A DNA stretch of 64,000 nt, taken from Blastocystis sp. Blastoise. Its lineage: Eukaryota > Sar > Bigyra > Opalinata > Blastocystidae. The notes beneath the pieces were generated by a model. That model made no database searches. It was not told the origin of the DNA and was given only the letters and a program-made list of their open reading frames with translations. This document shows positions 46,068 to 62,060 of this stretch, piece by piece. The stretch is from positions 1,205,001 to 1,269,000 of the forward strand of contig JBBPEB010000009.1 of NCBI GenBank assembly GCA_039096225.1. Direction: 5' to 3'. Both the position numbers and the translations under genes were made by a program. Each line of letters begins with the position of its first letter. Within the stretch, counting starts at the first letter, position 1.

Positions 46068-47724
46068 TAAAGTATCGCTTCGTGTCTTGTCAGTTTTGAA
46101 GATAAGAAGTCAGATACTAACGTATTAATAGAATCATAAGTAATATCATTTGAAGTAGGTAAATAATAACTACCTCTATATATAATAATAATAATATTAT
46201 AAGAAGAAGAAGAAATATAATAATAATAATAATGATAATATATATATATACCTATCCGGTAGGTGAAGAAGGAGTAAAGCGGGACATGTAGTAATATGTG
46301 TTAAATGACGAATCTATATAATATATATATATATAATATATTATAATTATATATATAATTATATTATATATACTTGTTGGGCAACTGATTCATTCTTATC
46401 AGCATAAAAATATTTTAATCTAAAATATTCTTTATTCTTAATAGAGTTTTCCCCTACTTGTTTAAGTAGATCTATTTTATCTTTTATTTCTTCATCACTT
46501 ACTGCATCTTTTTTATCACATAATAAAACTACAGAAGGATAATTATTAATACCTTCAGGATCATTATTCACATCTAATACAGGCCTAGGTAACCTATATA
46601 GTTTATATTATATATATAATGAAGATTTAAAAAATAAAAATAATAATAATAAAAATAATAAAAAACATATAATATAAAAAAACATATAATATAAAAAAAC
46701 ATATAATATAAAAAAAAACAACATATATAATATAAAAAGATAAAACAATAAATATAATAATAGCATACCAAGGATAATTTTCGAGTGCATCTTCTGCAAG
46801 AATACTATCGAGTCCATTAATTTGGCACATAATGCCATCCTTATCAAATATAACACAAGAAGGGTAGCCACTAATATTATACTTGGCAATAAGAGGACGT
46901 AATTCTTTACAATTAAAGCCGATGTTTAACCACGGGAATGTGGATATATAATTATCATAATCGACTTGTTTTTTATCTCCACAACACATAACAACTTCAA
47001 ATTCTTTTCCTTGATCTTTTAATGTATTATATATAGATAATAATTTTGTTGTAAATTTATGACTTGCATTACTCCATGAAGCAGTAAATAATAATATTAA
47101 ACATTTATTCTTTATAGTACTCACGTCAACTTTCTCAAATTTCCGACGAAGATAAGGAGATAAATGTTCATATATAGATAATTCCTTCCATGGAAAAGCA
47201 AATAAATCTTGAGTCATAAATTGTCTAGCATTCAAATTAATAATCTCACCTTCAGGATTTATCATCACCAAAAAAGGAAGAGATACAACTGAATACATCT
47301 TACATAATTGTTCTCTTAAATTCTCATTCTCATAAGGAATTGCATACCAAGGAAATTTCGACATCAATAAATCAAAATTATCCTTTGTCACATCACGAGA
47401 TATAACTACAAGTTCAAATGGTTGCTTATTCTTCTGGCATATTTGATAAGCTTTTGTTATAATAGTAGAGAATTGTCTGCACGTACCACACCAAGTAGCA
47501 CTAATAAAAATAAAACCTTAGAATAATCGACACAAAAGTCGAAATCAAAAAATGAAAGAGTAAAATAGTATAAAAACTTCTCAGTTATTTACACAATATT
47601 ATAGATCAATAATATAAACATACCAAAAATATAATCCAACATATTTTCCATTAATAGACGATGTTTCAACAGTTTTCGTGTTATTAACTAAAACAGATCC
47701 TAGAATACTTGAAAAGTCGAACAT
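46068..47724 (-). CDS. Nucleoredoxin-like protein with three thioredoxin folds
   Basis: Five exons, about 430 residues. The first thioredoxin fold carries the redox pair as CATWCGTC (residues about 36-43), followed by a cis-Pro in SLPFLV. A second fold repeats the pattern with the Cys pair lost (FTASWSNASHKF) but keeps the cis-Pro SGYPSCVIFD. A third, divergent fold follows (YPSVVLLCDKKD...TCPALLLLHLP). The order matches nucleoredoxin/tryparedoxin-type proteins, oxidoreductases acting on protein disulphides. With one active centre only, a scaffold or client-binding role for the second fold is plausible. Confidence 0.82.
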
Positions 47725-48904
47725 TCAGAAAAAACTCAGGTCTCAACTATTTTATACAGACAAAAAGAAATAGATAAATAAAAATTTTAGAAAATCATAA
47801 TTTAGGAATAAAGCCTTATCCTGTTAAAAACAAATGAGCAAATGAATCCAATATTTTTAATCAAGGGAACAGCAATACTTCTTCCTCACTCAAAACCCCT
47901 CATATGCGCGCAAATGAACTCTTTTTTTAAAATTCCCTTGGAAATATTGATAATCCAAAAGAATTCAAATAAAACAAATGTGTTTATTGTTCTTCAGTTT
48001 TCAATTAAAATTTGGGGAAAAAGAATAATATTTTTTCATTGGGTAATTTGATGCAATAATGTAACTCAAAAAGGAGTCAAATGTTGCCTCATGATATTTT
48101 TCGAGAAAACGTAAGGCTACAATAAAAAACTGCTGATCACTCTTCAAATGTTTACAATAGAGGTACAAGAGGTGATATCTATTCTTGTTTGATACGTTTT
48201 TTAACTTCTTTTCAATACTCTATGAATAAGACACATTTCTAAGTATTGTTAAGACATATATCAAATACTCTGTACACAAGAATATGCCTCTTTCAACAAA
48301 CAAATTTTGGGTTTAGTCTACGAAAATATTCTCATAATTGTGTTTCAATGTTTTCCTTAAAGTCTCGACCTGTTAGGATATATCATATTAAGGTCTAAAA
48401 AAGCTTTGAGTAGTATAGAATTTGAGTAACAAATGTATTTATGTTCTGTTATTTGTAAGAGCATCTTTGGTTATTATTGCTATAACTAAGGAAACACCTA
48501 TAACATTGAATGAGCAAGCTGATAACATTTCTTATGACTTCAAAAACACAGAAGACAATAATTATGGGAAAATACTAGTATTCCAAGGAGATCTTTAATA
48601 TTCCCGTATTTTTCTAAAGATATTTTATTTTAATATTATATTTGTATATTATATAAAAAAGTATAGCGTCTCTCTTTAATAATGAATGATACAAATATTC
48701 TATGGAAGGGGTATAGTAATAATATAATAAGTATAATAAATATAGAACCCTTTTGACAAGTGGACCAAAATATAATTCTTGGCAGCAGGTATTTTCTATA
48801 TTTAGCTAGTTGTTCAAAGAAGAGTCTATGTTTTTATTCATATAAATATATAGAAGTATTTTGTTTTTAAAGCAAATGTGGTTTATTACTTTGATAATTC
48901 CGAT
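47725..48904. other. Spacer of 1.2 kb, divergent promoters
   Basis: Between the nucleoredoxin-like gene (minus) and the TBC-like gene (plus). TTTGCGCGCATAT on the minus strand near 47915-47903 resembles an E2F/CpG element and lies about 180 bases before the former's start. An open frame at 47842-48051 has no recognisable content. Confidence 0.4.
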
Positions 48905-49529
48905 ATGAAATCTGTCAAAGGTCAATTTGATATCACCAACGATACCTACGTATGTTGGTTAACAGAAAGTATTTATTATCAGAAACTACATATGAATCAT
49001 CCGTATATAATTTATACTATTGACCATTATTGTAATTATTATTTGATGATGTTTAAGAATTCATAAAAGAAATATAGAGATTTTTTTTTAACTTTTTTTT
49101 TTTAACTTTTATATTTAGAGAGCAACGAGTTATGTTGGGAGAAGAATCGGATAAAGTGTTTTTCGTTCTTTATAATACCACAAATTTATGGGAGTTAGGA
49201 TGCGTCACCACTCAAAAACAGGCCCTTCGTCCTCTTTTTGATGATATCATGAATAATACCTGCCGTATATATTATTATGTTATTATAGTTATTATTATGT
49301 TATTATAATGTTTATTATTTTTATGTTTATTATTCTTATGTTTATTATTCTTATGTTTATTATTCTTATGTTTATTATTATAATGAGAATTATTTTATTT
49401 TCTATGATATAGTAATTAATTCTTCTTATTTTTATCGTAAACCTAATAAATATAAATGGAGTAAAATATATTGTTGTCTTACAACTACCAAAGATATGCT
49501 GTTTTTTGAAGATGAAACGTATATATAGA

Positions 49530-49581
<52 letters not shown>

Positions 49582-50909
49582 GTTATTATTATTATTATTA
49601 TTATATATAGCCTTGAGAAATATTCGTTTCGTTTTCGTGTCGAATCGGATTGTCAGATTGAGCGTATACAAGGAACAGAATCCCCACACCGTTACTTATT
49701 AGAGATTCGTCAGCAGGATAAAGGAATACAATTATCTCCTGGAATGAATGAATCGGGTATATATATATTATATATTTTTATTTTTATATATCGTTTATAT
49801 ATTATTTATATTATTATATAGATGTCACTATACTTAACGATTGGTTTTTCGTATTAACATTAATAACGACGGGAATTCCACCTTCTACACCTATTCCTAA
49901 TACGTTCTCCTGGATATTACCCATCGAAATTATGTATAGAAACAATCATATTTCCAGGGGAATATTCGAAGAAGAAGCTATGTTCCATGAAATTCCCATG
50001 GAAATCAGACCAAAAGTATATATTTATATTTTTATTTATTGTTATTATATATAATTATATTGTTGTTGCTACTAGTTATATATATATATACTTATTTCTC
50101 TCTATAGGTGTGGAAATCCTATAGTAATATAACTTTATTCTCTGAGGCTGATTATCAAGATATATCTATATATACAACAAAAACAATTGACCATAAAGAA
50201 GAAGTTTATACATATATACAAACATTAGCCAAACAACTTGGAAAAACAAAAGAAATTGAAAACAACTGTCTTATTGTCATATCCTATTATCTTTATGCAC
50301 ATGTATATATTTATTTATGTATTTATTTATGTATTTATTCTTTTTTATAATTTTTTTTTTTATATTATATTTTTTAATTTTTTTTTTTATTATTTATTAT
50401 ATTTTTTATATTATATTTTTTATATTATATTTTTTAATGTTTTTTTTTTTCATTCTTTTTATAATATTTTTGTCATTTCTATTATATATATATATAGGGA
50501 GCGTATCCTGTGTATAAGACACTTACTCGTTTATATCTCTATCTCGCAAGCATTTTCACACCCTCGGAAGCTCTATCTGTATATATATAAATATATATTT
50601 GAGAGAGAAAGTAAACTAATTATTTATTATATAGTTTATTAATTATATATATACATCCTTTTTGGCACCTTTTGCAACAATGAAAATTACATATAAAGTA
50701 TATTTGTATATGTTATTATTATTATTATTATTATTAATATATTATATAGATTGAGATAGATATATTGACATCTATATTACGTAATTATATGAATGATATA
50801 TATGTATATATTGAGAAGCATTCTGCTGACCCCTCAGCATTTCTATATAACGCCATCACTTCCTGTCTCACAGGTCTACCCTTTGGTGTATATATATATA
50901 TATACACCA

Positions 50910-50973
<64 letters not shown>

Positions 50974-50978
50974 TGAGA

Positions 50979-51039
<61 letters not shown>

Positions 51040-51404
51040 TGAGATATTATTATTATTATATTTCTTTTTCTTATAATAATAACAATAATAATATTGTTAT
51101 ATAGGTGTGGGTACAAGTAATGGATATATATATATATTCAAATTGTTTATACTTTTTCCCTGCAGTGATAACGCTCTTATATTTATATATTAATAAATAT
51201 GATGATAAAAAAGCAAATTTTGATGAAGACTTCTTCACATGTTTTTTACAAAATATTGAGTTTTCCCAGTTTATTCAGAATTACCGCCAAATCTATTCTC
51301 CCTCAAATCCTATTTATAATTATATATCATTCAACTATATGAAAAATCAAAGAAAGAGTCATTGGTATATATTTTACTTATTATTATTAATATCATTTAA
51401 CTTA

Positions 51405-51439
<35 letters not shown>

Positions 51440-51466
51440 GTTATTATTATTATTATTATTAACCAA

Positions 51467-51498
<32 letters not shown>

Positions 51499-51899
51499 CT
51501 GATATATTATGTTTATTATTATTATTATTATCTCTATGATTATATTCACATAGGGAGGCTATCAGTAATGATATTAGTATATATACTACTTCTCAAATTC
51601 AACTTCTTAAAGAACATCAGCAAATAGTTGAAAAAATACAAATATATAAACATTTATATAAAGAGAAATATGAACTATTACTAAAATATTCTAATCAAAA
51701 AGAAACCTCTAAAGAGTCTATAACACAAGAAGATCCTTATTCTCTCTATTATTCGCGGTTATTAGCCATTTTAAGTAAAGCTTATGATACTATATCCAGT
51801 ATTAATACACCTATATATAAATATAAAATATTTATTAATACCAATATATACGATTTAAACAGCTTATATGAATATATACAAGACATTCTTGAAAGCACT

Positions 51900-51969
<70 letters not shown>

Positions 51970-52642
51970 CAGCTATGCTTTCTATATATATACAAACATA
52001 TTATCAACTATGCTTTCTATATATATATATAGCTGTATATCCACAATATGAGCGTCTTCATTCTCTCTCGTCTACTCTCTCTTCTCTTCATTTATCCCTC
52101 ATGAATGAACCCTCACTATTCACAACGTCTCTAACGGCTGTTCTAATGAATATGTTTACCATCTGCTGGCAACTCAATCAACTACTTACTCTGTATATAT
52201 ATATATTTATTTATTTATTAGAATATATATATATTTATTTATTTATTTATTTATTTATTTGTCAATATTGTCATATTCTTATATATATATAACCATTATA
52301 CTATATAGTAAAACCTTTTCAGAATCTTCATGGGCAACGTTAAATAATAATAATTCAGATTCAAATCCATTATCTATCGATGTGGAGAACGATAACCGCG
52401 GGGATAGCACGGTTTTATCCAGTCATATTTGGAATATTTTACATGTTTCGAAAGAAATTGTCGATTTCTTTGTCACATGCAAAGAAGAGTATAAGAAGAA
52501 AATGGATACCTTTGGAAATACTGTTACAAGCGGTTACATTATTGAGGGAACACAATTGTCGACATATTATAAGAATCAAATTGAAAAAATAAGTATTCCA
52601 TTAATAGAACAACAATATATGCAATTATTTAATGATAATTAA
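48905..52642 (+). CDS. Probable PH-like/TBC (Rab-GAP-like) protein
   Basis: About 13 exons chain in frame. The N-terminal part holds a WSKIYCCLTTTKDMLFFED stretch like a PH-domain strand pair. The middle reads CLIVISYYLYAHGAYPVYKT...ALSFINYIYTSFLAPFATMK, and then a TBC-like C-lobe: SAFLYNAITSCLTGLPFGVW, QVMDIYIYSNCLYFFPAVIT. The tail is a long helical region (QIQLLKEHQQIVEKIQIYK). I cannot see the Arg/Gln dual finger of active Rab GAPs, so catalysis is doubtful. The start is uncertain: the frame is open upstream to about 48854 without ATG, so a first exon may be missing. Low family certainty. Confidence 0.5.
49305..49385. repeat. 15-bp tandem repeat (TGTTTATTATTCTTA) in TBC-like gene intron
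   Basis: Four to five near-identical copies in the intron before the VINSSYFYRK exon. Confidence 0.8.
50911..51060. repeat. Two long ATT arrays in a TBC-like gene intron
   Basis: TTA/ATT units interrupted twice by TTTGAGATA, so the whole block (array plus GAGATA) looks duplicated. Confidence 0.85.
51900..52034. repeat. TA array plus duplicated segment in TBC-like gene intron
   Basis: A pure TA run (51901-51965) is followed by TATTATCARCTATGCTTTCT twice, each ending in a TA run; the second provides the acceptor before CTGTATATCCAC. Confidence 0.8.
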
Positions 52643-53175
52643 TGTTATTATTATATCTACTGTAATAAAATCATATGTTTTTCTTTCTTCTTTTCTTTGT
52701 ATTCCTTTTATTCTTTATTCTTCTTCTTGTATTCTACACATACATAGCTTTATGTGTTTTTTTTTTCATTTGAATAGATGTTGTGTTGTAAATATAACTT
52801 CATTTATACTCTATATATAGTATAGAAGATCCAATAAATACTAGTTTTTTTAAAAATACCATTTTTTGTATATATTTTACAGTATATATATTTTTTAACT
52901 ATTTTTGTATTTTAATGAATACAAGTATATGATATAATAATGAAACAACAATAGAGAGAAACGGAAAGGAAAGTAATTTATAGGACAAATAGCACAATAG
53001 TCAGGAATTATAAATGACAAAAACAATAAATGTAAATAAGAGGAGAAAGAAAGAAAGAATAATAAGAAATTTAATAATTATATAATTTTATATATACTAT
53101 TCTATAGTATAAGCATATAAGATCAAAACTAAATAATAAGAATAGTACCATAAAGCAAGTAGTTCTATAATTATA
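52643..53175. other. Convergent spacer after the TBC-like gene
   Basis: 533 bases, T-rich then A-rich. No gene seen. Confidence 0.4.
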
Positions 53176-55463
<2,288 letters not shown>

Positions 55464-56265
55464 GTGTAATATATAAATAATGATAAAAGAAATTATAATT
55501 TCAAATTGTGATTCTTTTCATTTTCATAAATGAAGATTATGACTGGAAACCCGACGATTCGAATATCCAGAAAATCTGTGGATTTCCCCCAAAAAGATCA
55601 TAAATTCTCGGGATAAATGAAAGGTCGGACTGAGGCTGTTCTCTTTTATGAAAAAAGTTTTTTATGAATTAACCTGATATTCTATATTGTGTTTTATAAT
55701 ATATTCATTTTATATATAATATATTCATTGTGTTTTGCATAGATTCATTGTTCATAACTTATATGAGCAATAGAATGCATAGAATCACTGAGATTCAAGT
55801 GAATGGTCATATAATAAAAAGATTATAGCTATAGATTTATCATGTTATTGGATTTCTTTTTTAAGCTAAGGCAATTAAATCTGGTTTGTAGCGGAAACTA
55901 GTGTAAACACTATTTTTACTCTTCTAATCATTAATAATGTAATTAAGCATACTGTTTTATGCATGATTTTCTATTCATACCTAATCTTTTTCATTTTTAA
56001 TTTTTATGAAAAGTAGTTAAGATTTAATTTTTTTTATTTTTTATTTTGATTAGGTTTTGTATTAATAAAATATATATATATAAATGATGAATAATTCGAA
56101 AAGACTTGAAACTATAACAATAAGAATTAACAGAGATTGTGTCAAATCCATAAAAATATTTGAAAAAGCGCAATAATAACGTTATTTAAAATCATAATAC
56201 AATGTTGCCAATGAAAATTAATAAGAATGAAACTAATTTAATGAAATATATATAAATAAAACTAT
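55464..56265. other. Spacer upstream of the PAP2-type gene
   Basis: 802 bases. The first 150 are unusually GC-bearing for a spacer (ACCCGACGATTCGAA, TTCTCGGGAT, GGTCGGACTG near 55550-55630) and probably hold the promoter. No gene seen. Confidence 0.4.
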
Positions 56266-56489
56266 TTAGAAAGTTGGTTGAATGCCTAAATATTCAAGTG
56301 CTTTTTTATTCGTGTCAAATACTTCCTGAGCATTTTGATTGGATGATTTTAATTCATTTATCTTTTTATCCAATATCTCTATTTTATTTCTTAGTACAGG
56401 TAGAATAGTAGAGAGAGATATATATTCCAAATAATCATGATATTCGGCATTTAACTGGTCCTCTTCATCCTATATATATATATATATAT

Positions 56490-56532
<43 letters not shown>

Positions 56533-56706
56533 CACTTGTTTTGTGCTGGGGTGAACCTTTATAATTATATTATTAGTTATATATATACATATATATATAT
56601 ACAGTTGTTAATGACTGACGTCGGGATACAGTCTATACATATATATATGTGTATATATACATATACATATATATACAGAGTTTTGAATTGATACCCTTGG
56701 ACGTGA

Positions 56707-56741
<35 letters not shown>

Positions 56742-56792
56742 CTATATATATACAGTTGCACTTTTAGAAACAGAACGACTCTTTTCTTTCTA

Positions 56793-56868
<76 letters not shown>

Positions 56869-57108
56869 GCAATTAGAACTCTCCATGTTACTATATATAT
56901 ATATATTTATTATTTGAAATATGAATATAAAAAGGAGTATATATACTGTAATGATGGACCTGATAATGATCGTCTTCCCGTGATTATTTCAGTTGTTTCC
57001 TGTGTATCTTGAGTTTCTTTCGTGGGAATGACTCTGTTTAACAAGGAAAGATCTAATTCAAATAATGTATCATAAATAATACTATATATATACAATGAAT
57101 AATTCAAT

Positions 57109-57180
<72 letters not shown>

Positions 57181-57280
57181 TTATTATTAATATCTCTACC
57201 TCCATAAATGTAGAGTGCGTCATTGTACAGAAATGACGCATAATTATAAAGAGGCATTGGAGATGACTATAATAATAATA

Positions 57281-57350
<70 letters not shown>

Positions 57351-59189
57351 GTGTATTCATAGGAATCCAAATATTTTGTTGAAGATTATATATTGATGTA
57401 TATATAGAGTCCGAAGGAAGAGTTTGCTTATAATAAGAAGACGGTGTAGTAATAATAGCATAATTATTAAGTATAGAAATGGTGGGAACAAGGGAGAATG
57501 GCGGGGGAATAGAAGGAAACAAAGTATTAACACGCTTTAAATATATAGAATTAATTGTATAGTAGATTATATATATATATATACATATATATATAATATA
57601 TATATATACAGTCCAAAGTAGTGTATTGACATTCAGCTTATATATAGAGTTGAAAGAGAAAGAAGAAAAATCACTATAAATATAATCAATTAGTTAACAA
57701 CAGAATAAAATAGACTCTATAATAAGAGGTAACTAATATAGTATAACTAATATAATATAACTAATAATAACTAATATAATATAACTAATATAATATAACT
57801 AATAATAACTAATATAATATAACTAACATAGTATAACTAACATAATATAACTAATATAATATAACTAATAATAACTAATATAGCATAACTAATATAATAT
57901 AACTATAGTATAATTAATATATATACTCCTTAACTCCTCCATAAATATAGATTTCATTTCTATATGTAAATAAACCGTGGTTTTTTCGGTTGCAGAGAAC
58001 GATATGATTCTGAGAGTTACTGGTTGTATCATTCCCGTGGGAATCATTATAACTATAGAGATAAAGAATAATTCGTGAAAGAAGATGGATCATAGAATAA
58101 ATATTCTACTAATACTATAGATAAAGGATTATAAATATACCAATATAGCATTTCTTCTTCGTAAAGTGGATACCCTTCCGTTACAGTCTGTTTAGATATT
58201 GAAGAGGGATCTCTTTTTTGATTGGTGATATCGATGGATGTGTTGAGTTTCTTCCAATAGCGTTCCACTGTGTGATATCGATACACGTGCATAGGATTGT
58301 ACATATCATAACTACCTATATATATAATAATAATAATATAGGGATATAGAGTAACATATATATATTGATATATAATATATTGATATATAATATTGTAAAC
58401 TAATATTAAATATATATAATTATATAATATTGTGAAATAATATTAAATATATATAATTATATAATATTGTGAGATAATAATAAATATATGTAAGTATATA
58501 ATATTGTGAAATAATAATAAATATATATAAGTATATAATATTGTGAAATAATAATAAATAAAAATCATATATAATATTGTGAAATAATAATAATATAAAA
58601 ACCATATATAATATTCTTTTACAAAATAGAGATTCAAATTTAAACCATAGATATATATACCATCTTCATAATTGCCTCCAATGATATATATATATGGATA
58701 TATATAAGCCATTTGGTGGGAAGACACAGGTGGCGGGCAATCAAAGAAATCAAGCTAATAGGAATAATCATAAATATAGTAATAAAGAAATACTTTTTAA
58801 AAATATATATATACTTTTTCCCAAATATGTGTATGAATATTAAACGAATAAAAGTCATCTGTTCGAGTATTAAGGAAATTATTGTTGCTATTATGTTTAC
58901 CTCCAAATATATACATTAAATCATCTACAAGGATAGCCGTGTGAGATATTGTACCCTGTGGCAGATCTCCTGTTGCTTCAATAAGAGAGATCTTCTTATT
59001 ATCCATATTGATTTCATAAACAGAATCATTTAATCTTGCAACCGTATTATTTAAGCAACCACCAAATAAGTATCCTTTCTTTTCGTTCTCAGAAAAAACA
59101 ATGGTATGATGTGAAACTTTGAAGTGCCTTGAATTTAATGTTATAGCATTCCAAGATAGAGAACAATTAGAATCAACATCAATACTCAT
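56266..59189 (-). CDS. Kelch-repeat protein with micro-exon cassette and coiled-coil tail
   Basis: The N-terminal two thirds form a kelch propeller: blades marked by GG motifs and downstream Y/W ([47 protein letters not shown]). Then come RVIPTKETQ...GRRSLSGPS, five micro-exons (56890-56869, 56789-56754, 56709-56677, 56632-56603, 56556-56530) encoding a Ser/Arg/Lys-rich linker, and a final exon with a coiled coil ([19 protein letters not shown]) ending LGIQPTF. About 620 residues. A scaffold role is likely from architecture; no partner is apparent. Confidence 0.78.
57730..57905. repeat. AACTAATATAATAT-type repeats in kelch gene intron
   Basis: Imperfect 11-28-base units over about 175 bases. 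Confidence 0.8.
58391..58616. repeat. 36-bp-class minisatellite in kelch gene intron
   Basis: Five to six copies containing ATAATATTGTGAAATAATA separated by TATATAAGTATA variants. Confidence 0.85.
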
Positions 59190-59952
59190 TTATAATATCA
59201 GCTTATTTATTATAATTATATATATGTTGAGTGGGTATAAAATCAAAAAATATATATATTTTTATTCTAAAAACTGATGAAATAAGTAACAAGAAAATAT
59301 TAAAGAATCATTTCGTATTTCATTATTAAAACTTTGTTTTTCTTTAATGTTTCCCTAATTAAATAATAAAAATATATATTTTGTGGATTACTTCATATAT
59401 TGCATACATTCTATGTTTTCGTTCTGAGAAGAAAATAATTGAACAATTATTTCGACTTTTTTTCATGCCCATATACGCTCAATATTATCTATATCTCTAT
59501 CTGCTACTGAGAAACCTGAAACAAATCAAGTAATACTTCATTGTTAATTCTGAGTCATTACTATTTTAGCGATGTTTTTTATTCTGTTGTGTTTAATCTA
59601 TGTTGTTATCAAATATATTTATATTTATGTTATCTCATAATATAAAATGAAGTATACATTTTCAAAGAAACAAGATAAAAAACAAAATGATTAGTATCAA
59701 TAGAAGACTAGATAGTTTATTTAAGATCCAATACGTTTTTATTATCGAATACATCATAAACTAAAAAAATACACATCAAATAATGATAAAAACGAAGTCT
59801 TAAAAATATAGTCTATGATGAAAGATTTCCCATGTTTCTCAGCACAACTCTAAAAATGAAAGAAAAAGCAAATTTGTTTTTTCTTTGTACGACTCTAAGG
59901 GTTATTATTTCTGTAAAGAACATAAAAATAAATTATCGGAAAGACACAGAAT
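59190..59952. promoter_or_regulatory. Divergent spacer kelch gene / GOLD-like gene
   Basis: 763 bases between two head-to-head genes. No clear motif; one CCCATATACGCTC near 59468. An open frame at 59832-60062 overlaps the next gene out of frame and is rejected. Confidence 0.35.
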
Positions 59953-61410
59953 ATGCAAAACACTTTACAAAAATTAACGTCTGCCGCATTGGAAACATTT
60001 GGTATGAATCGTGTAGAAGATGCTACATTCCAGGGATACCTTCAAAGAATAAAAGGATATGAAGATGCCTTGGATTCGTTGGAAAATGCTTGTAGCGAGC
60101 TTTTCTCTTTATGTGAAACTACAGGTCAGAGTTTATCTCATAGTCTTCGAGACATGAATCAAATATTAGAAAATACTGAAGATAATATCGATGTTTGGAA
60201 AACAATTGCATATTATCACTACACTGTTTCGGTCTCAGATTCTCTAATCTTTAATGAAATTGTATTATATATATATATATTGTTTGATTATCATTATTTA
60301 TATTACATATATATATTATTTAGAAAGAAAAAGTCAGAGATGAAATTATTGATTTATTAGATATTAAGAGACAGATGTTAGATTCAATTACAGATCGTAT
60401 TCAAATCTGTGATCGAAAAAATATAGAACTAAAATCTGTATATTATATTTATTATGTTTTTTTTTTAATTTTTGTTTATTATGTTTATGTTTATTATTGT
60501 TATTTGTTTTTTTTTAGTTAAAATCTGTCTTAGCAAATATGGAAGAATCTAAAGATGAAAATCAAAGTAGAATTGATACTTTATTAGAACGTATCACTAA
60601 TTTATCTGTAGAAGTAGATAATGAAAAGACTCAATTAAAACAAGATATAGAGTTATTGTATACTTATATTAATAAGTATATATTAACATCACTCAATACT
60701 ATAAAAGATCTTCATACTTACTTATACTCTTCTCTTCATACTTCTCTTACTGCTCCTCTACCTGATATATATGATGATCCTAAAGCTCCATTAATCGCGG
60801 GAAAAGAAGACTCAGAAATGGATATCTCGGTTCCTCCACGTGATTTTCATGAACTTCCCTTAGCGATTCGAAAAGGTCGTTGTGTTAAATGGACGTTTTC
60901 CACGGGAGATGTAGATATTGGCTTTCAAGTTATATTTAGAAAAGATATGAGTCAATATGAGACAAATAATCAAGGGAATAATGATAATACTGAAGGAGCA
61001 GAAGTTGTTAAGGAAACAGTCTCTTCAAATATTCGCGGGAATCGTGTCGATAGTGATGAAGTTGTTGTCGAATACCAACGTCTTGGAGGTGACGGAAGAC
61101 TTGTCACGTATAGATATATATTATTTTATTATTATATTCATTTCATTCTGTTTATATTATTCTATATAGTATTCTTATGTATTATTCTTATATATTATTC
61201 TTATATATTCATGTTTATAATGTTTATTATTATTTTATAGTGGTTCTTATACTGGTGAATCAAAGGGCATGTTATTATTAGTCTTTGATAATAAATACTC
61301 TATTTTCAGATATAAACAAATTCATCTTCGACTTAGTTATTCAGGTATATATACATATATATATGTTCTTCTTCTTATTTCTAAGAATAATAAATATATT
61401 TTATTGTTTT

Positions 61411-61470
<60 letters not shown>

Positions 61471-62060
61471 TATAATAATATCTCCATCTCACAGCGTATT
61501 GTCACTCAAGGAATATAGTGAATTGAGCACATCTTCAAAGATGGAAAACACTAGTACACGTAGTATAAATAGCATTCACAGTACTCTCTCAGATACAGAT
61601 ACTATAACGAATAAAGCTAATACGTATATATAATATATATATTATGATAATGTATTAAAAGTATAATTATGATTCCTATCTATTGAATATATATTATATT
61701 TTATTTTTTATATTCTTTTTTTATGTTTTTAAAATTTAAAATTTAAAATATATATATATATATATTATAGTGTATCTCGATCCTCATCTGTATCTTCATC
61801 AACCGAAACACAAATGAATCCATTAAATAATGATTCTATTCCTATAAATACATTAATTGGAAAATCCAGTGGTATATATCTATACTGATAATAACATTAT
61901 ATTAATTATTCATTTAAATATATATTTTATGTCTATTAATATATATTTATATATATATATAGATATAAAGTCCATTATAACAGAGCCTGCATCTATGATT
62001 ACACAATTAAAGGAAGATAGCAAAGAAGGATGGGGAGAAGAAGAAGATCTTCAATTATAG
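59953..62060 (+). CDS. Coiled-coil (BAR-like) plus GOLD-like domain protein
   Basis: Seven exons, about 470 residues. Residues 1-230 are strongly helical with BAR-like spacing (GYLQRIKGYEDALDSLENAC, IIDLLDIKRQMLDSITDRI, RIDTLLERITNLSVEV). The second part fits a GOLD beta-sandwich: IRKGRCVKWTFSTGDVDIGF, VVVEYQRLGGDGRLV, GMLLLVFDNKYSIFRYKQIH. The last motif (FDNxYS...K) is characteristic of GOLD domains in trafficking proteins such as the SEC14-like and p24 families. The C-terminus is Ser/Thr-rich with an acidic end (GWGEEEDLQL). A membrane-trafficking role is inferred. An intron at 60438-60517 is framed by 10-bp direct repeats. Confidence 0.65.
60438..60517 (+). other. GT-AG intron with 10-bp flanking direct repeat
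   Basis: TAAAATCTGT lies at 60430-60439 and 60519-60528. The donor GT is inside the first copy, and the AG immediately precedes the second, so the mRNA encodes LKSLKSV, with LKS doubled. This looks like an intron that arrived with a target duplication. Confidence 0.65.
61410..61471. repeat. TA array in the GOLD-like gene
   Basis: Intronic TA dinucleotide run of about 50 bases. Confidence 0.9.

Noticed and set aside
47842-48051. Plus-strand frame of 69 residues in the spacer before the TBC-like gene
   Set aside because: No family resemblance, no splice context, not extended by neighbouring exons.
58391-58616. Second CRISPR-like array
   Set aside because: Imperfect tandem minisatellite without spacers in a kelch gene intron.
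59832-60062. Plus-strand frame overlapping the start of the GOLD-like gene
   Set aside because: Out of frame with the conserved helical protein that starts at 59953.
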